Source of the DNA: Euperipatoides rowelli | Lineage: Eukaryota > Onychophora > Udeonychophora > Euonychophora > Peripatopsidae | Reading direction: 5' to 3' (one strand) | Length of the DNA stretch: 10,053 nucleotides | NCBI GenBank assembly: GCA_003024985.2 | Contig: PXIH01S0000476.1 | In this document: one piece after another, positions 1 through 7,923 of the stretch | How the letters are laid out: the number at the start of each line of letters is the position of its first letter | How positions within the stretch are numbered: the stretch's first letter is position 1 | The notes under the pieces: model-generated | Database searches by the model: none | What the model was told of the DNA's origin: nothing | Seen by the model: only the letters and a program-made list of their open reading frames with translations | Position numbers and translations under genes: made by a program

Positions 1-43
1 CAGACATTGGCCGCTAGTGAATAAAGTTAATCTTGACCTCTAC

Positions 44-290
44 CAAAAAGCCCATTCTAATTTGAAATAGAATGGGCCCTAGTTATCCATCCTCATCCTG
101 TAATAGCCCCTCTCCTAACCCCTTCTCCTCCTCTGTCCATTTACTGTTTCCCAAATGAAAAATTGGCATTCGCTGAAAAGCCCAGTTTAAAGTGAAATAT
201 ATAAAATACAACTGGCCATAGTTTTCCCCCCTCCTCTCCATTATACCCTCCCAACCCATTCCCCCACACCTCTTTCCCTATTAATTCTTT
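44..290. repeat. Diverged tandem pair of hairpin plus pyrimidine-rich blocks
   Basis: Two related blocks lie about 130 bases apart. Each begins with a run of A followed by GCCCA (near 46 and 176), passes through a short T/A stretch containing GTGAAAT or TTGAAAT, then a GGCC-TAGTT segment, and then a long C/T-rich, G-poor tract (about 86-140 and 225-285). In copy 1 the bases 50-59 pair perfectly with 68-77 across an 8-base loop. In copy 2 the arms CCAGTT and AACTGG sit at the corresponding places across a longer loop. No protein frame is open through them. This looks like an old local duplication or two copies of a small repeat; the family is not recognised. Confidence 0.45.
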
Positions 291-900
291 TACAAACTCC
301 TAATAAATATAAATCTCTAAATCTTTCAATATATTCAGAAGAAAAAAATATTCCTTAATATTATGATTATTACAACATACAGTATCATATCCTATTGTTT
401 AACAAGAAAATTCTAAGAGTAAAGTGACTTCCACGTGCATACAACATACATTAAGATTCTTTTTTATTATCGATTTACAACAATAATGTTGCACATGCTC
501 AGTTTTAAAAAGGTGGGGAATCCTTTAGTCAATTATCTGTTAAGATAATATCAATTTAAAATGATCATAAAATATACTGTATAATCATTTGTTGATATAT
601 TTTATGTTGTATACATAGAAAAAGATAGATTATGATCAAGAATAAAGGCCCCAAATATTATATGATTGCCAATGCGCTCAAGTGTATACCCAAAATAAAT
701 TTTAAAATACTACATAAAAAAATTCAAATACTGTAGTGTATAGTGCTAAAAAAAGTTTGGTGTACACTCAGAAACTTTTTTTTTAAGAATATAGCACTGG
801 TCAAGTCATAAATTATTTCCCTTCTCAAATGATCTAACTAGACTCGATTTCTAATCTTAGAATACTGTACCTCTAGTACTTTTCTATTATTAAACAAGAT

Positions 901-1119
901 ATGCTCCAAATTGAAAATTCCTTCAGAAATATAAGCAAATCAATTAATGGTTATCCTGACATTAATAGATTAAACATTCTAACTCCACATCAGAGGATGA
1001 TATATCATGATATGATTTTCATATTTAAAGAGATCATAATTAAAGAAAATTTATTAAAAAAAAGCTTTGTCCTTAGTGGTGGTGATAATAATAAAGTAAA
1101 AAAAACAAAGGTATTATAA
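901..1119 (+). pseudogene. Isolated 72-codon ORF, possible decayed PIF1/Helitron-type helicase fragment
   Basis: The frame is open from 877 and has an ATG at 901 and a TAA at 1117-1119. The middle reads L-T-P-H-Q-R-M-I-Y-H-D-M-I, which resembles the Q-motif region (L-x-x-x-Q-x-x-x-Y/F-D-x-I) of PIF1-like helicases, including those encoded by Helitron transposons. About 25 residues later comes F-V-L-S-G-G, followed at a distance by K-K-T-K-V-L, in the place where the helicases have a Walker A loop (F-x-x-G-x-G-G-x-G-K-T). The canonical GxGGxGKT is not intact, no helicase sequence follows the stop, and there are no splice-site exon features or Shine-Dalgarno-like context to support a gene. It may be a decayed transposon fragment or a chance ORF in AT-rich DNA. 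It lies on the same strand as the host gene but does not join its frame. Confidence 0.25.
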
Positions 1120-2526
1120 GAAATACTGTAACTATAAAAGAACTACTCATCGAGAATGATTTATTGTGAATAGAGGTAACAATATATGGAATTCATTATC
1201 TAAAAATTGTTTTGATGTGTTAACTATTGATTTCTTTATGGCAAAAAACATTTCTCCTTTTGAAATCTTGAATTAGCCCTGTTTTGTTTTTTTCGCCACT
1301 TTTATGAATATTTTAAGTGAACCCGTTATAATAAGACCTTGGTCTTTCCCAATCTGTAAGGTTAGATTCTGTTAATAAATAAATAAATCATTCTCTCAAA
1401 TAAAATGGTCTTACAGTCAAAAGTAATTTCACATGTACACAATGCTTTAAATGGCCATAAACCCTTATCACCTCATTTTATAATTAATGCATTTTAAAGT
1501 GATTTATCAATGATTTTTTTTTAATTGATATATGTTTAGTTTCACCTAAAATATTTGTTTAATTAATCAATTTGGAAAATTTAAACAGAAACATATAAAA
1601 ATTTGCAAGTTTCTACGTTTACAAAGAATATAACCCAGATGCTGACGTTAAATTGACGTAGCCAAAGGATAAAATCTTGCTGGTTTTGAGGCTGGAGGAA
1701 AATACATATCTGGGATCCAGATGATAATCATGACTTCATTACATTACATTGTTTAGAAAACTAGTTAACAAAAGTGTTTTTACTTAAAGTTTTGAAGAAG
1801 AAAAAAATGAACAGAGAAAAAGTTACTTTCTTCGCATCAATATAAAATCCATAAAATTTTGAGATAATTCTTGGAATTGAAGTTGAAGTCAATTTTAAGA
1901 AAAAAAAAAAAAACTTCAAAATACCGGAAGGTTACAATTTGTAGGTTATTAACTTGACACAATGGGAACAAATTGTTAACTATTATTTCCAAAGATTTTA
2001 ATAATATTAAATATTCTTAGAATTGTATTTTTTAATGCAAATAAAACCTGTTAAAGGTTTATTTTCAGCTGCTTCTGTTTGTTTCGAGTTGCTTTTATAA
2101 AAACCACCGACTGCAAATAATAAAAATAAAGCTTTGAATCACTGATCTACATTCTGATTGGTCTGTGAATGAAACGGCCCTAGTCTTGTCTGACAACCAG
2201 TCAACCACTATTACTGGAATCAGCGTGAGATTTTTCTGGCAAAACACATCATAATCTGGTTTGATAATTTGATACATATTGGCATAAAAGTCAAAACTTG
2301 ATGTATTTAAGGACTGAATATAACAAATCGATTAATTAAGCATATTTATACAAAAATACACATAAATCAATGAAGTTGAAATAGGCATTGATAAACCACT
2401 TTAATTCAGAAACTAAACTTTATACTTTGACTGCTTGTCACTTCAATTTTTTTTTCTATTGCTCTTTTTTATTTGTTTTGCTATAATACTTTTAGCTGTT
2501 TTATTGTTTTCCGTAAAACTTAATGC

Positions 2527-2561
2527 ATGAGCCTCAAAATGTAAAACATTTCGAGGCTCAT
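2527..2561. repeat. 16-bp hairpin with 3-base loop
   Basis: Bases 2527-2542 (ATGAGCCTCAAAATGT) are the reverse complement of 2546-2561 apart from one A/C mismatch (2536 with 2552), with AAA as the loop. In an RNA from the minus strand this mismatch becomes a G-U wobble, so the stem would be unbroken there. Pairing barely extends outside the arms, so it is short for a microRNA precursor. It could be the remnant of a fold-back element. Confidence 0.6.
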
Positions 2562-2786
2562 ACAAAACCTTACTCTTCTATTAGGAGAGAAGAGGGGTGG
2601 GTATCTTGTAATGAAACAATCTTATTTTATTAATTGTACAGTATTTTCTTCTTTACTTTTTTTTTTTTTCTCTAGTTTTATGTAATGATTTCTAGAAATT
2701 AAGAATAAATAATTGGAACTATGTTATTGATAAAAAATAAGGTGTTAGTTAATTATTTTTGTCTTGAACTCCAAACTAATTTTCAG

Positions 2787-2881
2787 AAAAGAAACCAGAA
2801 GTTTGTGTCTATGAGAGTTTTCTTACAGTAGTTGAGGGCATACAACAAAACAGATTAACTCCCATAATGGAACCTCACCAG
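2787..2881 (+). CDS. Exon A of VWC-module protein (start of VWC module 1)
   Basis: The acceptor is TTTTCAG at 2780-2786 and the donor is CAG|GTAATA at 2881/2882. After two bases completing a split codon, 31 codons follow: K-K-P-E-V-C-V-Y at the start and P-I-M-E-P-H-Q at the end. The other two frames hit stops. It supplies a single cysteine (in V-C-V-Y), which fits the first cysteine of a VWC module, and leads directly into the G-x-x-W motif of exon B. A second AG five bases downstream (2790-2791) would start the exon at 2792 as 30 whole codons, which would make this intron phase 0 like all the others. The first AG has the better consensus. The linker between the cysteine and G-x-x-W is longer than is usual for short VWC modules. 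Confidence 0.75.
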
Positions 2882-3252
2882 GTAATATTAGTAATTATAT
2901 TTTAAATTTTAAAAATAATGTAAACTAGTGTATATTATACATTGAAACTTGGAATTTATAACTAAGTAATAACCTAATACTATAAGAAATATTTATTGTT
3001 ATGAAAAATATTGAATTTGAACTAAAACCTAATATGTTTTATCAAATAATACTATGTCATAATGTAAATTTTTCAAAGGTAGACTTTAGATTAATTTAAA
3101 ATTAAATCCATAAAATTAGAAATGGGTACAGGGAGCATTTTTATTAAATAAATTCTTCTCAACAGTAATTTTGAATTGGAATTTTATGAGCTATGCACAC
3201 TTTCATCTTTCATCCCCATCATAAAAGCAGTATATACAGTTTACAGTGGAGC

Positions 3253-3642
3253 TTAAAAGGTTAAAAATTTATTACTTATAAATATTTTTTCCTTCATTTT
3301 CAAAAAATAAATGGTAGAGACCTGAAGCAAAGATACCAGTAGGATAGAACTTCTCCATGTATATATTAAAACATTCAGGAAAATTGATACTATTTGATGT
3401 GAATCCGCTAATACTAGGTTGTTGCCCCCTTTAAAATAATCAAAGATTAGCCCTGCAAGTAGTTCTACATGCTCTACATTGCCATGCTTTGTATTACGTT
3501 CCCTGATAAATTTCAATACAACATAAAATATATTAAAGCAATCAAGAAGCAATAATAAATCCCTTATTAAAATATGAAAAAGCAGAGTCAGACTCAGAAT
3601 TGCAAGTAAAAGCATAAAAAGAAAAAGTCTTAGATTGCACAT
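3253..3642 (-). other. 129-codon intronic ORF, hydrophobic, unrecognised
   Basis: This is the longest open frame outside the exons. An in-frame stop precedes the ATG by 15 bases of other codons. The N-terminal half is very rich in Leu, Ile and Phe (roughly residues 4-27 and 29-46 could span a membrane). The middle is more ordinary: R-E-R-N-T-K-H-G-N-V-E-H-V-E-L-L, then F-D-Y-F-K-G-G-N-N-L-V-L-A-D-S-H. The end is again hydrophobic. I do not recognise the family. It lies antisense inside an intron and abuts the palindromic block at 3649-3831, so it could be the remains of a mobile element's gene. Chance is also possible: in DNA this AT-rich, a frame of this length is uncommon but not extraordinary. 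No start context or splice sites support expression. Confidence 0.25.
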
Positions 3643-3648
3643 GCACGC

Positions 3649-3831
3649 CGACTTTATTCAAAGTCGAGTATGCACACACAAATCACAAACCCATGAATAA
3701 TTTAAATATTGAGTCTCGGTCATGTGAGGCAATAGCGATCTCACAGCCTGCAGGCTGCAATCACAACTTTACTATAAATAGTAAAGTTGTGATTACGGCC
3801 ATAAACAAGTGAATGTGACAACACAGTGTTG
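3649..3831. repeat. Cluster of four palindromes (fold-back / MITE-like block)
   Basis: Four inverted repeats sit within 185 bases. The first is CGACTTT / AAAGTCG at 3649-3666 with a 4-base loop. The second is a perfect 14-bp palindrome CAGCCTGCAGGCTG at 3744-3757. The third has 22-base arms 3753-3774 and 3779-3800 around the loop TAAA; its inner 16 pairs (3759-3774 with 3779-3794) are perfect and the outer six have two mismatches, one of them a possible G-U. The fourth is CAACAC-A-GTGTTG at 3819-3831. The block has noticeably more C, G and CpG than its surroundings. It looks like an inserted fold-back element. Target-site duplications were not found by eye and the family is unknown. Confidence 0.6.
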
Positions 3832-3943
3832 ACCTCACACAACCAAATCGCATAAATACAATAAGATCATCACATCGCACACACAATCTTCACTATATAA
3901 GCACATTATATATACAGTATATATTTTTTTTTACTTTAACTAG

Positions 3944-4051
3944 GTTGGTGTTAATTGGAAAGAAGGTTTGTGCACCAGTTGTACTTGTTTAAATGCTTAT
4001 AATATTGCTGTACCAAATTGTAATACAGAAACCTGCCCTGAATTTGGATCA
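3944..4051 (+). CDS. Exon B of VWC-module protein (core of VWC module 1)
   Basis: The exon is 108 bases, 36 whole codons, phase 0 at both ends. The acceptor is AACTAG and the donor TCA|GTAAGT, a near-perfect consensus. The peptide starts V-G-V-N-W-K-E-G, then L-C-T-S-C-T-C (the C-x-x-C-x-C core of VWC modules), then V-P-N-C and T-E-T-C-P. It supplies five cysteines. The opening [V/I]-G-x-x-W-K is shared with exon D at the identical position relative to the intron, which points to homologous exons. Phase and reading frame join cleanly to exons A and C. As a symmetric exon it could be skipped without a frame change, but that would break the module. Confidence 0.88.
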
Positions 4052-5839
4052 GTAAGTCAATTTTTAATAGTTTTGGGTTATTTCTTTTTCATATCTTTAC
4101 TTTGTATTTCAGTTTTTCAATAATCCCTGTACTTTTATTTTGAATTCACTGTATTATTTTATGATTTCCCCATGTCATCATTTTTCTATATTTCCTGAAA
4201 AAATATAATTTATATCGCAGTCCTGTCGATAGAGTTCAAAAGTTATAAATGTCTGCAACCTGATTGCTTTCATTTTATCACTTTACAGATTTTTAATGCT
4301 ATTAGTATCTTATTCAGTCTGTTATACTGTAGCTACCACACAATTGAATATGTTACAAAGTCTTAATAATCAATGGATTACACTCATCACAGTGACTAGT
4401 GTTGGGCAGTAAATTTTTAAATGTAATGAGTTATAGTAACTTATTACTTTTTCCAGTAACTTATTCATGATGAGTGCTAAGATTTAGGGCTTTAACCCAG
4501 GTTTTTGTTTAAGTTACTTTTAAAAAAGAATTGCTTTTTCTTTCTCCCTAGGATTCTACCTACAAATTTGGTAGTTTGCTATGAATAAAAATTAGGCAAA
4601 AGTGCTAAATAAACAAAATTGTCATATGTTCACTGTAGCAGTAGCTGTAATTACTTTGATCTTTTCAATCAAAAGCTGAAGAAATGTATAATTTTTTGTA
4701 CGATTTAGTTTGGTGATTTGATTGATTTTCTTATGAATTTTTTCATAAAATTTTAAATTTTTTATGATTGATTTTAATGTGAGGACTTTTTTCCTAGAAC
4801 CCTTTTATGGTGCATGAACGCAAAATTGATTTTTATTTGCAAAGTCACTTGAAGCTTTTAAATTACTTTTATAAGTACCGTAACTTATTCAATACACAAA
4901 AACTTTATTACAGTGAATAACTTAGTACTTAATTACTTTTATAAGCAAGTAACTTTACATTTTTTACAGATTTACTTTTTTTTAACAAATACTTTAATAA
5001 TAAATCTATAAAAAAAAATTTTAGAATAATAAATCTATTTTATAAAGAACCCAGAAATCCCAAATGGGACGTCTTTAAAGATATCAAGCACAATAATTCT
5101 AATTCTCATTTCGAGGTGTAGGGCACCTAGGCTATATCCAAAGTGGGCACCAAGTTGAAGAATTTTGTTGAACCATATGAATTTAGAATATTATACTCAT
5201 TTGTTATTTACCTCATAATTACAAATTGTGTTTTTATCTTTTTCCTGAAAGTATTGAAAATATAATCCAAAATCACATTCTTATATACACTAGCATATGT
5301 GGTTTATGGTTAAAGACTTTTAATTTTATAAACCACTGCAGACAAAAAGAGAAAAAAAATTTTAACTTAATTATTGTATCAAATCCCATATTTTTATTAT
5401 GTTGCCAAAATTGATAAAATTCATATTTTTGCTCATATATAAATAAAAATATGCAATGCAATTTAGTTCTACTATATCCATAAAAAAATTAAAGCTACAT
5501 TATATGATTAATTGTTAATTCAAGAATTATATTTCATTTCATGAAACAAAACAATATCGTTTAGACAGAGATGTTAAGGTCAATCAGTTTAGCATGCTGC
5601 ACTTTATGATCGATATTTAATCTTAACATAGATATTCTAAGAATACTGTAGCCTATCTTTGTTATTGAGTCTTAAGAAAATGATATAAAAATATGATATT
5701 CAGTAAATGTCTTCAGTAATTTATGTGAGAGTAACTATAAACAGTCATTTATTATTAATATTAGTATATTATGCTTAAATAGTAAGGCTTATTCATTTCT
5801 GTTGCGTATTTCTAATGTTTTTTATTAAAAAAATTTTAG
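4052..5839 (+). other. Intron B-C (1788 bp)
   Basis: GT-AG intron, phase 0, acceptor AAATTTTAG. It contains a possible hAT-like repeat remnant (4398-4985). It also has a 9-bp perfect inverted repeat GTGGTTTAT (5299-5307) with ATAAACCAC (5328-5336) around a 20-base loop. Two overlapping 62-codon frames on opposite strands around 5226-5461 have the low-complexity composition expected from AT-rich DNA and are not considered genes. Nothing else recognisable. Confidence 0.8.
4398..4985. mobile_element. Possible decayed non-autonomous hAT-like element
   Basis: The left edge reads AGTGTTGGGCAGTAA (4398-4412), followed by repeated TAACTTATTACTTTTT and AGTAACTTATT motifs. The right part repeats ATTACTTTTATAAG (about 4862-4876 and 4931-4945), with AAGTAACTTTA near 4947-4957. 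Starts of the form AGTGTTGGG followed by interspersed AGTAACTTATTAC-like words in both orientations are typical of a widespread class of hAT-related non-autonomous elements in animal genomes. The matching right terminus (a complement of GTTGGGC) is not visible, and no 8-bp target duplication was found. The element is therefore either truncated, strongly decayed or misidentified. No transposase frame remains. Confidence 0.35.
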
Positions 5840-5923
5840 GAGTACGATTTAGAAGTTGAACCAAATAGATGTTGCCCAAGAGCAGTTCTAGTCCGATGCA
5901 AGTTTAATAATGAACTATACGAG
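5840..5923 (+). CDS. Exon C of VWC-module protein (end of module 1, start of module 2)
   Basis: The exon is 84 bases, 28 whole codons, phase 0 at both ends. Acceptor TTTTAG, donor GAG|GTAAAA. The peptide runs E-Y-D-L-E-V-E-P-N, R-C-C-P-R, A-V-L-V-R-C, K-F-N-N-E-L-Y-E. The CC pair closes VWC module 1 and the third cysteine (V-R-C) is the first of module 2, leading into the G-E-T-W-K of exon D. It aligns without gaps to the end of exon E from CC to the terminal Y-E. The notable difference is that the third residue after CC, cysteine in exon E (CC-G-E-C), is alanine here (CC-P-R-A), so this module lacks its usual last cysteine. Confidence 0.87.
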
Positions 5924-7800
5924 GTAAAATATCAGCATACTAATTTAAGATTTCTTCTATTCCTAATTAATATTTGTTTTTCCTAATTACCATCAATAAA
6001 GTGATTTCACATTTCAGTATTTAGCTACCATACGTTTAAACACCTTTGCAACACCTCTATTCAACTCACATTTATATCACTCAAAAAAGCTGTATTGCTC
6101 TCATTAAAATTTTTGAAAATTATTTCAGCACCTTCCTTTCATTTGACAATTTTAAAATTTCCATCAATATGCATAACTCAATAAAGAAAAATTTCCATAC
6201 AATATGTTATAAATAAATTTTTATTGTAAACATATTTTTGTTAGCGATGAAGAAAAATATATTTTTTTTCTTGAGTATTAGGAATATTAGGGGTCGGGGA
6301 AGTAAAGAATAGAGAAGGAAAGTAAACTCCATGCAGAAAATAAAATTACCTAGGTACATGTCGGGCATATAGAAATCTCACTACTGGGGAGAGGAAAAAT
6401 AATATTTCCTAAATATTTGTCAGGAACATGGCTCAAAATTAACACTAGACTGCTAACCCGAGGCTAGTGAATGAAAAATTGGCTAGTGTTAACAAAAAGT
6501 AACTAGCCTGACTGGTTAGTGAAAGTTATGCATACTTATTACCATTATGTCAAAACCTTTAATCAAATAAATAAACAATTATAAAGCAAACTAATTTTTT
6601 TAAATAATTATTTAAAAAATAATATTCAAATTGAGAAACAAAACCAGCAATATACTGTAACAAAATAGCATTAAGATTTTTTTTTAATTAGAAAGAATTG
6701 CCATCTCAATTCTAATTTGATTAAAAATAAATATGCATATTTATTCTCTCAGTTCCATTGAATTTTTTAATTTGACACTGAATTTGTTGTGCTTTGATTA
6801 AAAATTCATTGTATCTTTGTTGGTATAGCTATTTTAAAAATGTACAGTAAATACCAAGATGATTTGAATAGTCATAAAGGTAATTGTAATTTTGTTAACT
6901 GGGATTTAATTTTTTTTTTTTTTTTTTACATTTCTAAAAACTGACCAAGAAAAAAATCAATTTAATGAAGATGATGATGCCACACCTGGATAAGCATTCA
7001 ACAAGCTCAAAATGAGTTGTGTTAAAGAAAGTATCTCAATCTAATGATTAGCCTAATGTATCTTTTATTTCTTTTTAAAAGTTCAGCTCAGAAGAGATAA
7101 ACGATAAATAATTTATGCTCAATATGTATAGCCTATTTTTATAGGCCTTCTCTTAAATATAATTGTAATAAGCATGTTCCTTAAGATTATAACCTATGCC
7201 TGAATTTTTATGAATGGGAGGAGGAAATCTAGAACCTTTCTATGAATTTTAAAATATAATTACATTGAGGTGTCTTGTTTCATGGGCTTGCCTCCCTTGT
7301 TTTTCCATAAAATCATTGGCTATATACCGTACCTCTCATCCGCTAAGAAACATCCACTGATAATTTGTTTCTTTGTAGCAACTTAGAATTTTCATTATCT
7401 ATCCTATCTTAAATTATTACCTTTTCTTCACATTTATGTACTGTATTCATCAATACGTTTTCATAGTCATTTCCCAATCTAACTAAAATATAATTGTAAT
7501 CCCATCAGAGGATGGAGTAGACTGTGCATTAGATTGATTAATCATAAGGCAATTTAATCAAATTGTCATACATTGTCATACATAAAATACAATTAAATTA
7601 ATTAATAAAACTTGCTTAATATACAAATTACTTGTTGCTTCGTAAATGTGTTATATAAAGATATCATTGATTATTTTAATTAAAAGGACATTTTAATAAC
7701 TCCAATTTATAACAAACACACTGTATGTGTGTGTGTAGCTTTAATTTTAAATGTCTTCTACTTGCAATTAATCTATAATATTCTTTGTTATTTGCTTTAG
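5924..7800 (+). other. Intron C-D (1877 bp)
   Basis: GT-AG intron, phase 0, acceptor TTTGCTTTAG. It holds the inverted-repeat segment at 6439-6530, an 18-base T run (6910-6927), a tandem ATTGTCATAC duplication (about 7562-7581) and a short TG run (7726-7736). No open frame of interest was seen, and no extra exon is needed because the peptides of C and D join at the expected point of the VWC module. Confidence 0.8.
6439..6530. repeat. Inverted repeat with multiple CTAGTG words
   Basis: TTAACACTAG (6439-6448) is the perfect reverse complement of CTAGTGTTAA (6483-6492), separated by 34 bases. GGCTAGTG occurs twice (6462-6469 and 6482-6489), and related words ACTAGCCTGACTGGTTAGTGA follow to about 6530. 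The segment is richer in C and G than its surroundings and looks like part of a dispersed repeat. The family is not recognised, and it has no long open frame. Confidence 0.45.
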
Positions 7801-7923
7801 ATTGGAGAAACTTGGAAGACTGCTAACAATGATCCATGTAAACTATTTGAATGTATTGAGGATGAAAATGGTTTGGCTAAAGTGAACTTACAGACTACTA
7901 ATTGCAGTGATTCCTGTGAGGCA
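7801..7923 (+). CDS. Exon D of VWC-module protein (core of VWC module 2)
   Basis: The exon is 123 bases, 41 whole codons, phase 0 at both ends. Acceptor GCTTTAG, donor GCA|GTAAGT. The peptide begins I-G-E-T-W-K, followed by N-D-P-C-K-L-F-E-C, then E-N-G-L-A-K-V, and ends T-N-C-S-D-S-C-E-A. The D-P-C-x-x-F-x-C form, with one cysteine fewer than C-x-x-C-x-C, is typical of VWC modules in hemocytin, mucins and von Willebrand factor. N-C-S is a possible N-glycosylation sequon, expected only in a secreted protein. The exon matches exon B in position, phase and opening motif. Confidence 0.9.

Larger units (their letters stand above)
1..2786. other. Upstream intron or flanking non-coding DNA, no exon found
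   Basis: No exon with a cysteine-rich reading frame between plausible AG and GT borders could be found here, so this is most simply the intron before exon A. That intron would be at least 2.8 kb long, because exon A opens with a splice acceptor. It contains the pyrimidine-rich repeat pair (44-290), an isolated AT-rich ORF (901-1119), a 14-base A run (1900-1913) and a hairpin (2527-2561), listed separately. The rest is AT-rich sequence with frequent stops in all frames. A promoter or first exon inside this stretch cannot be excluded, but nothing shows one. Confidence 0.6.
2882..3943 (+). other. Intron A-B (1062 bp) with palindrome-rich insert
   Basis: GT-AG intron, phase 0. The acceptor is preceded by a strong T tract (about 3923-3932) and reads AACTAG. 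The first third is plain AT-rich DNA. From about 3250 to 3900 the intron carries a minus-strand ORF and a CpG-containing cluster of palindromes, described separately, so much of its length may be inserted DNA. Confidence 0.75.

Noticed and set aside
2069-2136. Possible exon after TTTTCAG (peptide beginning L-L-L-F-V-S-S-C)
   Set aside because: No GT donor before the in-frame stop and no VWC-like pattern. The acceptor-like motif alone is not enough.
2095-2277. 60-codon minus-strand frame
   Set aside because: Short, no recognisable domain and no splice or start context. Frames of this length are expected by chance in a window this size.
3892-3935. TATATAAG and other TATA-like words suggesting an internal promoter
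   Set aside because: Such words are common in DNA this AT-rich, and this one lies just before a splice acceptor.
5226-5461. Two overlapping 62-codon frames on opposite strands
   Set aside because: Low-complexity F/I/K/N-rich peptides typical of AT-rich non-coding DNA, lying within an intron and mutually overlapping.
5553-5629. Interleaved inverted repeats AATATCG...CGATATT and GATGTTAAG...CTTAACAT (pseudoknot-like order)
   Set aside because: The arms are short and AT-rich with imperfect pairing; likely chance without conservation data.
7726-7736. TG dinucleotide microsatellite
   Set aside because: Only about five units, below what is normally called a microsatellite.
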